From: Anaerolineaceae bacterium
Lineage (GTDB): Bacteria; Chloroflexota; Anaerolineae; Promineifilales; Promineifilaceae
Length of the DNA stretch: 54,821 nucleotides
Reading direction: 5' to 3'
NCBI GenBank assembly: GCA_002699125.1
Contig: PABI01000048.1
Span: 1-54,821 of the forward strand
Positions within the stretch are counted from its first letter, which is position 1, and each line of letters starts with the position of its first letter. The position numbers were made by a program, and so were the translations under genes. Under the pieces are notes generated by a model that was given only the letters and a program-made list of their open reading frames with translations, had not been told where the DNA came from and searched no databases. Positions 44,781-52,876 of the stretch are shown piece after piece.

Positions 44781-44841
44781 GGAGTGAGCATTCTCAAATG
44801 CGAACGGGTCTAGTCAGGACGCATCTGAGAATGCTTACTCC
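44781..44841. repeat. Long imperfect hairpin
   Basis: Arms of 22 bases, beginning GGAGTGAGCATTCTCA and ending TGAGAATGCTTACTCC, with two mismatches and a 17-base loop. It fills the space between RsmE start and the PPi-phosphofructokinase stop. Could be a MITE-like relic, an RNA, or a terminator. Confidence 0.6.
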
Positions 44842-44892
44842 GCAGTTTTATGATTAAACTCTATTTACTCTGTGCTCTCTGTGGCTAATTGT

Positions 44893-46062
44893 CTAATACA
44901 AGAACATCGGTTTGCCCATGACGTGGCGGATGCGCGGCCGGTACGTTTTAACGTCATACAGCTCGTCCACATCTACGCGTTTTACGCCGCTGGTGACGGT
45001 GCTCATGGGGATGTGGGTGTATTTGCCGTCGCGCAGGGCCACCATACGGCCGCTTACATCGTTCATGATCAGGTTGACGGCCAGATGAGCGTAATTGGTG
45101 GCGACCATCAGGTCCAATGCGTCCGGCGCGCCGGAACGCATCAGGTAAGATACCTTCTGGTTAATAATTCCCTCGCCGGTAATTTTCTTGAGCGCTTCCC
45201 CGGTAATCTCGCCGATGCCGCCCAGCTTGCGATGCCCGTAAGCATCCGCTTCACCAAATTCCACCACTTTGCCGCCGACCATATGAGCCCCTTCACTAAC
45301 CGTGACCATGGCGTAGTTGCTGGGATTGTCGCGCTTGTCTTTTAGCACCAGTTCGGCCAACTTCTCCGGATCGAAAGGCACTTCAGAGATGAGAGCGCGA
45401 TCCACTCCGGCCAGATAAGAGCTGATGAGGCTGGTTTCGCCTGAATTCCGGCCAAACAGCTCAATGACGGCAATGCGTTCATGGGAGCCGGTGCTGGTGC
45501 GCAGTTGGTGAATGAACTGGACGCTGCGAGTAACGGCCGTACTAAAACCAATGCAGTAATCCGTGCCGTACACGTCATTATCCATCGTTTTGGGGATGGC
45601 TAGCACGCGAATGCCTTCACTGTGCAGCCGTTCGCCATAGCTCAACGTATCATCGCCGCCAATGGGAATAAGCGTGTCGATGCCTAAGAACTCCAGATTT
45701 TTCATCACATGGGGAGTGAAATCACGCAAACTTTTATCGGCTGCTTCTGCTTCAAGATGCTCCGGATCTTTTAAGAAATCAGGAACAGCATTGGGTCTTA
45801 CTTTGCCCGGATGAGTCCGGCTGGTGTGCAGCATGGTGCCACCGGTACGATCGATGGTGCGCACCGCGTTTTTGTTCAGGGGCAGTATATGGTTCTCAAC
45901 GGATGTCGGGTCCTCTGGATTGAGTTCCAGCAGGCCGCCCCAGCCACGCCGAATACCTACAATTTCATACCCTTCATCAATGGCTCGATTCACCACCGCC
46001 TTAATGCATGGATTCAAGCCGGGCACATCGCCGCCGCCTGTCAAAATTCCAATTTTTGTCAT
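44893..46062 (-). CDS. PPi-type 6-phosphofructokinase
   Basis: A 389-residue phosphofructokinase of the pyrophosphate-dependent type. The donor-site motif is GGDDTLSYG, with Asp where ATP enzymes have Gly. The second discriminating position is Lys in PKTMDND (ATP enzymes have Gly). Both point to PPi as phosphoryl donor, so the reaction would be reversible. The [11 protein letters not shown] start and GRNSGETSL are canonical. It lies downstream of the fused kinase in the same direction, with an inverted repeat between. Donor use is inferred from these residues. Confidence 0.88.
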   Translation of the reverse strand: MTKIGILTGGGDVPGLNPCIKAVVNRAIDEGYEIVGIRRGWGGLLELNPEDPTSVENHILPLNKNAVRTIDRTGGTMLHTSRTHPGKVRPNAVPDFLKDPEHLEAEAADKSLRDFTPHVMKNLEFLGIDTLIPIGGDDTLSYGERLHSEGIRVLAIPKTMDNDVYGTDYCIGFSTAVTRSVQFIHQLRTSTGSHERIAVIELFGRNSGETSLISSYLAGVDRALISEVPFDPEKLAELVLKDKRDNPSNYAMVTVSEGAHMVGGKVVEFGEADAYGHRKLGGIGEITGEALKKITGEGIINQKVSYLMRSGAPDALDLMVATNYAHLAVNLIMNDVSGRMVALRDGKYTHIPMSTVTSGVKRVDVDELYDVKTYRPRIRHVMGKPMFLY

Positions 46063-46100
46063 CTTTTGCTCCTTTACCTAAATAGTAGGCAGTCAGACTT

Positions 46101-46145
46101 GACCTGACAGCTTGATCATCATGTAATCAAAAAGTCTGTCAGGTC
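46101..46145. repeat. Inverted repeat between the two phosphofructokinase genes
   Basis: GACCTGACAG and its complement CTGTCAGGTC, 10-bp perfect stem, 25-base loop. It lies just before the PPi-type gene and may be a terminator or processing site for the fused gene. Confidence 0.55.
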
Positions 46146-46173
46146 TTTACTTCAGTGTAGATTATTTGCAAGT

Positions 46174-48387
46174 TCAGTGTGGAGCGGGTTTAGCTAATAT
46201 TCTAGCAATAGGACGCAAATCCATCCACCATTGCTTTTTCGGCCGTTTTTTCTCCATATCAAACATGCGCGGCACATCTTCCATATTGGTGAAAACCAGT
46301 GAGCCGCCGATTTGCCCAATGCAGGCGCTGGTTGCATCTCCCGCCGCGATCTGCGTTTCCAGCTGGTTGATAGCGTGCGAGGTCAGGCGTGTGGCTAAGA
46401 TGCGATCGAAGGGTGAGGGATCGCCGCCCTGCTGCAAATGTCCCAGAATCGCTTCACGCACGTCAAAGAGATCGCCGCCTTCCTCTTCAAACAGCGCACC
46501 GATGAAGGCGGTAGTATACACTTTGTTGGCGTTTTCGTTGCGAATCATCAGTCCCAGCCGTTTGCCTTTGCTAAAGCCGGTGATCAGCTCCTTTACGTCT
46601 TCATTTAAGTCGCTGGATGTCACACCTTCTTCATTTATGTAAACTCTTTCAGCACCGCTGGCCAGCGCGCTCATCAGGGCCAGATAACCACAGTTGCGCC
46701 CCATGACTTCTACCACAAACACGCGGCGCGAGGCCACGGCCGACTGCTTGATCTTATCGACGGCATTCACGATGTTGTTCAGGGCCGTGTCCGCGCCAAC
46801 GCTCAGCTCGGCTCCCGGCAGGTTGTTGTTGATGCTGGCCGGCACGCAAATCATGGGAATATTGTTGGCCGGGAAGGTGTGACGATTTTCCATCAATTTC
46901 AAGACGCTTTCGTAGCCGGTCCAGCCGCCAATCATCAAGAGGCCGTCGATTTTATGTTCTTCCAGGCTGCGGGCGATGGCGTAGAAATCGCTGCCTTCAG
47001 GCAGGGTGCGGTTGGTGCCCAATTCGGCGCCACCTTGAGAGGCCCAGCCGGAGACGCTCATCCAGTTCATCTCGCGAATATCGCCCTCTACCAGGCCGGG
47101 GATGCCGTTTTGCACGCCCAGCATGATGTGGCCTTTGTCGGTGCCCAGGCGTACGGCCGTACGTACGGCCGTATTCATTCCTGGTGCCGGACCACCCGCA
47201 TTCATCACCGCAATCCGCATGCGCCGTTGATCGGGCGCGGGTGGATGGGGCAAAACGCGCACCATCGTCCGGACAATTTCAAACGATTCATTAAAGCTTT
47301 TGCCGCGCAGCTGCAAGGCTTCGGCAAAGTTGTGTGCCTTCACAGCTTGGGCCACGGCCTGCGTTTTTTCCAATGCTTCGTCTAGCGGCGTGCGCGTAAT
47401 TTTGTTGCTGCGAATGCCCATGACAAACGGTTTTTCGTTTGCGGACGCCGCCAGTAAATTATCGACGGCCGCTGCGCCCAGCAAGGTGCTCAGGTTGCGG
47501 TCGAAGGCGCTGGGGGCACCGCCGCGCTGCACGTGCCCCAACACCGTGATGCGCGTATCTTCCTGCAGGCGCCCTTCCAGCACCTGCTTGACGTATTCGC
47601 TGGTGATGGGGTTGCCATGCCGGTCTTGCGCCCCTTCGGCGACCACCACGATAATGTCGCGCCGACCCGCTTCGCGGCCCTGGTGCAGCAGGTCACACAT
47701 TCTTTCTTCCCAATTGTCACTGTCAGGTGGATTTTCGGGGATGAATACCCAATCGCCGCCTCCGGCCATTGCGCCCATCAAAGCCAGGTAGCCACAGCGG
47801 CGGCCCATCACCTCTACCACGAAGATGCGCTGGTGGCTGGCAGCGGTGCTGGAAATGGCGTCGATGGCTTCAACAATACGGTGCAGGGCGGTGTCTGACC
47901 CGGTGGTGACATCGGAGCCAAACATATCATTGTCGATGGAGCCGATGATGCCGGCGATTTGAATATGCTGGTGCTGAACGGCCGTTTCCTGGCTGATTTG
48001 GCCGCTTTCGGCCAGCTCGTGTACTAGACTGGGCCACTCATCGTAGAGGAATTGGGCGCCAGTCAGGCTGCCATCGCCCCCGATGATAACCAGCGCGTCA
48101 ATTTCATGCTCTATCAGGTTGCGCACCGCTTTGAGCCGCCCGGCTCGTTCGCGGAATTCGGCGCAGCGGGCGGAACCAATTACTGTGCCGCCCTGTTGCA
48201 AGATGCCGCCAACATCGTTCCAGCCAATTGGCCGAATTTGGTTGCCGCCATCCACCATACCCTGGTAGCCTTCATAAATGGCATACGTTTCAATATTTTG
48301 ATCGAGCGCCATGCGCACCACGGCGCGCACGGCCGCGTTCATTCCCTGGGCGTCGCCGCCACTTGTCAAAACCCCTAATCGTCTCAT
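46174..48387 (-). CDS. Fused double 6-phosphofructokinase, eukaryote-like
   Basis: A 737-residue tandem fusion. The N-half is catalytic: LTSGGDAQGMNAAVR, GGDGSL at 103-108 (ATP type), GSIDND at 149-154 and EVMGRRCGYLAL. The C-half keeps the fold but not the active site: GGWTGYES replaces GGDGS and PASINNNLPG replaces the TIDND motif, as in the regulatory half of animal PFK-1. The linker (FAEALQLRGKSFNESFE) also follows the animal pattern. It makes fructose 1,6-bisphosphate. Ordinary bacterial PfkA is about 320 residues and unfused. Neighbours: PPi-type kinase downstream, aldolase divergent. Confidence 0.93.
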   Translation of the reverse strand: MRRLGVLTSGGDAQGMNAAVRAVVRMALDQNIETYAIYEGYQGMVDGGNQIRPIGWNDVGGILQQGGTVIGSARCAEFRERAGRLKAVRNLIEHEIDALVIIGGDGSLTGAQFLYDEWPSLVHELAESGQISQETAVQHQHIQIAGIIGSIDNDMFGSDVTTGSDTALHRIVEAIDAISSTAASHQRIFVVEVMGRRCGYLALMGAMAGGGDWVFIPENPPDSDNWEERMCDLLHQGREAGRRDIIVVVAEGAQDRHGNPITSEYVKQVLEGRLQEDTRITVLGHVQRGGAPSAFDRNLSTLLGAAAVDNLLAASANEKPFVMGIRSNKITRTPLDEALEKTQAVAQAVKAHNFAEALQLRGKSFNESFEIVRTMVRVLPHPPAPDQRRMRIAVMNAGGPAPGMNTAVRTAVRLGTDKGHIMLGVQNGIPGLVEGDIREMNWMSVSGWASQGGAELGTNRTLPEGSDFYAIARSLEEHKIDGLLMIGGWTGYESVLKLMENRHTFPANNIPMICVPASINNNLPGAELSVGADTALNNIVNAVDKIKQSAVASRRVFVVEVMGRNCGYLALMSALASGAERVYINEEGVTSSDLNEDVKELITGFSKGKRLGLMIRNENANKVYTTAFIGALFEEEGGDLFDVREAILGHLQQGGDPSPFDRILATRLTSHAINQLETQIAAGDATSACIGQIGGSLVFTNMEDVPRMFDMEKKRPKKQWWMDLRPIARILAKPAPH

Positions 48388-48419
48388 AGCGTCTTCAATC
48401 CCTTTAAGTTAGCGATTTA

Positions 48420-48464
48420 GTAATTGAGTAATAAAAGCTGTCAATTACCCAATTGCTCAATTAC
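48420..48464. repeat. Degenerate self-complementary spacer
   Basis: GTAATTGAG and CTCAATTAC pair perfectly across 27 bases, with further ATTAC copies in between. Same class of hairpin as those at 8530, 40683, 42229 and 42777. Confidence 0.55.
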
Positions 48465-48601
48465 ATACTTACTGAACGGTCAGTTGGGGTCAATGGGTGA
48501 GTTGGTTGCTTTACGTCTTCTCGCACCTCAACCAGAATACCCATTTTACCTCCGGCGAGATGTGACAAAAATCATAATCTTTTGCCGTCCATTGTAATGG
48601 C

Positions 48602-48629
48602 TTGACCTTTTCTCTCACTACTATACTAT
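48602..48629 (+). promoter_or_regulatory. Candidate aldolase promoter
   Basis: TTGACC (48602-48607), 16-base spacer, TACTAT (48624-48629); an overlapping TATACT has a short 14-base spacer. Moderately good match only. Confidence 0.4.
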
Positions 48630-48716
48630 TTCTTTAGGCTACCATCATTTGTTTTAAGATGATGGTGCATTATTTAGCGTGATTGCCATTATGTGGCTTG
48701 GAAAGGAGATAAATTC

Positions 48717-50123
48717 ATGAAGGCTTTGGAATCGATCGATCTGTTGTTTGGTGCCATCGCAGACGGTGCCTCGGTTACTGACAGCAAGGTGACGGTGAGG
48801 AATGAGGCAGCGCTTAAAGAGAAGATTGATGAGGTGGTGTATACGGCCGTCTTCGGCCAGGGCCTCGTGCGTGATACGGCGCGCTGGCTGCTGTGGGAGC
48901 TGGGGCAGACGCTGGGTATCTATCCGGCTTCGATCCATGAATTGTACATGGCCATTGGCCGGGGTGATGTGCCCCATAATTTTACCGTGCCGGCGATTAA
49001 CGTGCGGGGGATGAACTTTAACACGGGCCGGGCTATTTTCCGGGCGGCCAACAAATACAATACCGGGGCCATTCTGCTGGAGATTGCGCGCTCGGAGATT
49101 GGGTATACGGGGCAACGGCCGTATGAATACGTCACGTCCCTCATCGGTGCGGCCATCAAAGAAGGGTTCCGCGGGCCGCTTTTCATTCAAGGTGACCATT
49201 TCCAGGTGTCGGCCAAAGGTTACCAGGCAGATCCTGACAAAGAGCTAACGGCCGTCAAGGATTTGATGAAAGAGGCGATTGCTGCCGGTTTTTACAACAT
49301 CGACATCGACACCTCTACCCTGGTTGATTTAGACTTCCCCACGCTGGACGAGCAGCAGCGCCTTAACTATCAACTGTGCGCCGAACTGACGCGCCACGCG
49401 CGTGACCTGGAACCAAAGGACGTAACAATCTCTTTGGGCGGTGAGATTGGCGAAGTGGGCCATAAAAATTCGACGGTGGAAGAACTGCATGCCTTCATGC
49501 AGGGTTACCGGCGTGAGCTGGATGGGCTAACCGGCATCTCCAAGATTTCGGTGCAAACCGGCACCAGCCACGGCGGCGTTGTGCTGCCCGACGGCACGCT
49601 GGCCCAGGTGAGTGTCGATTTTGAGACACTGCGCGACCTCAGCGCGGCGGCGCGCGATGAATATGGCATCGGTGGCGCGGTGCAGCACGGGGCCTCCACG
49701 CTGCCGCCAAGCGCCTTCAACAAGTTCCCCGAGGTGGGCACGGTAGAAATCCATCTGGCCACCGGCTTCCAGAACATGATCTATGAAAACGCTCCGGCGG
49801 AAATGGTAGATGCGGCCTATGATTACATCCGGGCCAACTTTCCGCAAAAGGAAGGCCAGACGGAGGATCAATTCTTCTACAAGGAACGTAAACGGGCTTT
49901 TGGTCCGCTGAAGCAGCAGTGGTGGGATTTACCCGCCGAGGCACAGGCGCACATTGGCGAGCTGTTACAGGATCAGTTTGAATTCTTGTTTGACCAGCTC
50001 AACATCAAAGACACCAAAAACGTTGTGGCCGAAACGGTCACCGTGCCCAAGCACCACCGGGTACGCCCAATGAAGGCCGTTGAGCAAGGCGAGCTGGAAA
50101 TCGCAGCGGACCTGGCCGACTAG
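48717..50123 (+). CDS. Class II fructose-bisphosphate aldolase, long form
   Basis: A 468-residue zinc aldolase that splits fructose 1,6-bisphosphate to two triose phosphates. It belongs to the long class II group rather than the 300-360 residue E. coli type. FTVPAINVRGMNFNTGRAI forms the start of the barrel, GDHFQVSAKGY carries the metal-binding His, FYNIDIDTSTLVDL the catalytic Asp region, and LGGEIGEVGHKNST and SVQTGTSHGG later loops. AAAGGAG stands 7 bases before the ATG at 48717. It is divergent from the fused phosphofructokinase gene and completes a glycolytic cluster. Confidence 0.87.
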   Translation: MKALESIDLLFGAIADGASVTDSKVTVRNEAALKEKIDEVVYTAVFGQGLVRDTARWLLWELGQTLGIYPASIHELYMAIGRGDVPHNFTVPAINVRGMNFNTGRAIFRAANKYNTGAILLEIARSEIGYTGQRPYEYVTSLIGAAIKEGFRGPLFIQGDHFQVSAKGYQADPDKELTAVKDLMKEAIAAGFYNIDIDTSTLVDLDFPTLDEQQRLNYQLCAELTRHARDLEPKDVTISLGGEIGEVGHKNSTVEELHAFMQGYRRELDGLTGISKISVQTGTSHGGVVLPDGTLAQVSVDFETLRDLSAAARDEYGIGGAVQHGASTLPPSAFNKFPEVGTVEIHLATGFQNMIYENAPAEMVDAAYDYIRANFPQKEGQTEDQFFYKERKRAFGPLKQQWWDLPAEAQAHIGELLQDQFEFLFDQLNIKDTKNVVAETVTVPKHHRVRPMKAVEQGELEIAADLAD

Positions 50124-50339
50124 GGAAAAGGACGCAGAGATTTGGAGATGGGCGGCTGCGCCGCTGAGAGCGCAGAGATTTTTTGAGGGCGAAGCGGCAG
50201 TGAGTGTCATCGTCATGACTACAACGAATTAAAGGAATTAACGAATTTTCTCTGGTATCTTCCATTCGTTTATTCCTAAAATTCGCTGTAGTCTTCCTGA
50301 AAAAGATAACCATTCCTTTCTCAAAAAATCTCCCTGCAT

Positions 50340-51179
50340 TCACAACCCTTCGCTGGTCTCTGCGTCCTTCTGAATTACAAAAACCAACTCCCCCTCAAAT
50401 AGTAATTCGGTGACGGGCCAGTTGAGGCCGTCGATGAGCTGGTGCATGAAGTCGCGGTAGCGGCTGGTGAGGTTGCGGCCGCCGTGTGTGCTGACGCTGG
50501 GGTAGGAGATGACCAGCCAGCGAACGTTGAGGGCTTGCAGCAACGGCCGTCCCAAATCACCATAATTTCGCGTAAAGCGGGGCATCTCCTTGAGAAACAA
50601 AGCCACATCCGCTTGCTCCTGGGGGAAGTTCATGGCCATATCCTGCACCCGCGCCAGCGGCTCCAGTCCCTCCAGCCGGAAGTAATGGTTAATAAACGCA
50701 ATCCGCGGCTCATGGATATCATACGCATAAAACTTCAACTGATTACTGAACTCGGGGAACATCCAGCGCAGCGCCAATGGATTCAGGGCGCAGGCAATGT
50801 CCATAATTGATTGCGGTTGGCCGGTGATGGCAAAGATTTGGCCGTAAAAGTCGGCCATGATGGGCAGCCGTTCGCGAGTGGAGAGGTGAGCCTCCAGACT
50901 GTCCAGGCAAAGTTGGATGATGCGTTCCTCATCGTTGTTGGTGAAGGCTTCGGTGAGCTGTTGGGCGACGGCCGTATAGTCGGGGTCGCCCAAATAGGGG
51001 GCCATGATGCTGTGTAGCTTGGTGCGGACCGCTTTGATCGCTGCTTTGGGCTTTTTGTGCTGCCGGGCGGCTTCTTCTGCCAGCTGGCGAATGGTGGCTT
51101 CGCTGGTGTCACCATACTTGCGGGAATTTTTGATGGCGGTGGTAACGGCCGTTATCACCGCCTCTTCGTTTTTGTCCAT
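50340..51179 (-). CDS. Homologue of 16S rRNA (guanine-1405-N7)-methyltransferases
   Basis: About 279 residues resembling FmrO/Rmt aminoglycoside-resistance methyltransferases. The diagnostic segment is HLSTRERLPIMADFYGQIF followed by SIMDIACALNPLALRWM (SAM site). FLKEMPRFTRNYGDLGRPL and VISYPSVSTHGGRNL also match. The N-terminal third is the helical ribosome-binding part. In that family methylation of G1405 blocks gentamicin- and kanamycin-type drugs. In this genome the role may be native or resistance; expression is not shown. Start 51179 has GGA 5 bases upstream; ATGs at 51188 and 51191 are possible too. Confidence 0.8.
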   Translation of the reverse strand: MDKNEEAVITAVTTAIKNSRKYGDTSEATIRQLAEEAARQHKKPKAAIKAVRTKLHSIMAPYLGDPDYTAVAQQLTEAFTNNDEERIIQLCLDSLEAHLSTRERLPIMADFYGQIFAITGQPQSIMDIACALNPLALRWMFPEFSNQLKFYAYDIHEPRIAFINHYFRLEGLEPLARVQDMAMNFPQEQADVALFLKEMPRFTRNYGDLGRPLLQALNVRWLVISYPSVSTHGGRNLTSRYRDFMHQLIDGLNWPVTELLFEGELVFVIQKDAETSEGL

Positions 51180-51353
51180 ACAATCCATCATACCAGCGGT
51201 GCCAACAGGTGGCACATAACTGCTCACTGTCGTGCTGCGTTGTTGATAACCGGCGGCAAAAAACTTATACTGTCGGTGTGTCAACCGCTTGAACACCTAC
51301 CAAAACCATATTTTTCAGGGCAAACAAGTAAATATCCAGGGGACTGAAAAATC

Positions 51354-51770
51354 ATGGACAAAGCATACAGTATTAACTACGTTGATAAGCCAGAATGGGG
51401 GGTGATTGGGCAGGGCATCAGCGACTTTAATAAGGCTCAGGCGGGTGATGATTCGGCCAACTACCTCTGCTTTGTGCTAAAAGGGCCGGATGATGAGATT
51501 GTGGGTGGCGTCATTGGGGCAACCTTCTGGAACTGGCTGCATGTTGATTTGATGTGGATTAGAGAAGATGTGCGCGGGCGTGGATACGGCCGTCAGCTGC
51601 TGTCCCTGGCCGAAGCAGAAGCCGTAAAGCGCGGTGCCAAACACGCTTATCTGGACACCTTTAGCTTCCAGGCACCGAATTTCTATATGAAACAGGGTTA
51701 TGAGGTGTTTGGTGAACTGCAAGATTTTCCAACTGGACACCAGCGCTATTTTATGACCAAAAAGCTGTAA
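51354..51770 (+). CDS. GNAT N-acetyltransferase
   Basis: A 138-residue GNAT protein. The acetyl-CoA loop is VRGRGYGRQLLSLAEAEAVKRG (residues 72-93), followed by YLDTFSFQAPNFYMKQGYEVFGEL, the last two strands of the fold with the catalytic Tyr. AGGGGACTG lies before the ATG. It is divergent from the 16S rRNA methyltransferase gene. Substrate unknown. Confidence 0.87.
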   Translation: MDKAYSINYVDKPEWGVIGQGISDFNKAQAGDDSANYLCFVLKGPDDEIVGGVIGATFWNWLHVDLMWIREDVRGRGYGRQLLSLAEAEAVKRGAKHAYLDTFSFQAPNFYMKQGYEVFGELQDFPTGHQRYFMTKKL

Positions 51771-52038
51771 AAACAGGCGGTGAAATACTTTCGGCTGAAT
51801 CGTTATGTCAAATAACGATGCAATTGGGCACGGCCGTTGCAAAACAAATGGCCGTATCTCCGATTGCGTCGCCTATTTTTCAGCAGCCAATTACCGTGGG
51901 TGATTTTGTGTTTTGGGTTTGGGGGAACGGCCGTATCTGCCAAGCTTGTGCTAAAATTCGGGGAATCAACCTCAAGAATCAAATGATATAGCTAGAGGTA
52001 GATCCTAGCCATTGACCACGCCGGGGCAGGAGGGAATA

Positions 52039-52677
52039 ATGAAAGTTCAAGGTGAACAATATTACCATATCGCGAGATTACAATCTGCTCAAGACTTTAT
52101 TGAGCGCTTCTCTAATGGTGAATGCAAAGGAAACGAACTTAACCAATCTACATTGGACTTGTACAATTTCAGTCCGAAGATTGACTTAGGCGATGGAACC
52201 GGAGAAAGGCATATCATTAACGCTTTAGTAAGGATGAAGGGGGTCAATCCGTCCCAACTTGGACAGCTGATGGATTTGATCAAAACTACTCTCGTCAGAT
52301 CAAATCGTCGATACATGGAGCTGATTTTTGAAAAATACAGGGAAAAGAAATGTTCAGAACTCCCTTCTCGCTTGACATGTATGTTCCTAAGCTTGAAGGA
52401 AAACGTGGGTGATTGGTATCCTGCACTTTCCCCGGCTGATTCAGCAAACATCCCTATATACTTGTTGGAGGTGCGTGGGCAGGTTCATATTGGCGATCAC
52501 AGATGGCTAGATACCGACATTATGACTCAAGCAATGTATGAAAACTTCGCTCAAAGTTATTGGGAAGGAAAACAATACGATCCAAATACTAAACTCATTC
52601 CTGAGGTTTTGTTTCAAGGCACATTCAAGGTTATAGCAAAGTACGATTCACTCAAAGATTTGGAGATGAGAGGTTAA
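52039..52677 (+). CDS. Hypothetical protein, DUF2441-like
   Basis: A 212-residue soluble protein that I recognise only in part. The C-terminal half (PSRLTCMFLSLKENVGDW, YLLEVRGQVHIGDHRWLD, SYWEGKQYDP, PEVLFQGTFKVIAKY) resembles DUF2441-type domains, a group with a fold related to ADP-ribosyl-type enzymes. AGGAGGG stands 4 bases before the ATG at 52039. The gene is visibly more AT-rich than its neighbours and has no ACGGCCGT copy, so it may be newly acquired. Function unknown. Confidence 0.5.
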   Translation: MKVQGEQYYHIARLQSAQDFIERFSNGECKGNELNQSTLDLYNFSPKIDLGDGTGERHIINALVRMKGVNPSQLGQLMDLIKTTLVRSNRRYMELIFEKYREKKCSELPSRLTCMFLSLKENVGDWYPALSPADSANIPIYLLEVRGQVHIGDHRWLDTDIMTQAMYENFAQSYWEGKQYDPNTKLIPEVLFQGTFKVIAKYDSLKDLEMRG

Positions 52678-52876
52678 GTATTTTCGGTCCTTGCCCCTGT
52701 GGAAAACACAAGACTAACTAAGCGGTCGTTGCAGCATAGGTGACTGTTAAGGCTACATTTCCTGCTTGAATTCGTTTGCAGCCAGTTCGGTGATTATAGG
52801 GCGTGCCGTTTCAGACGCTAAATTGCTGAGTTCCTAGCCATTAGCTAGTATTTTCTCTAACTCATATAAGTTTGAA

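Larger units (their letters stand above)
48388..48716. other. Divergent intergenic region, PFK and aldolase genes
   Basis: About 330 bases. It holds GTAATTGAG/CTCAATTAC at 48420-48464, and a candidate promoter at 48602-48629 toward the aldolase. Word TAGTAATTGAGTA recurs at 43521. Confidence 0.45.
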
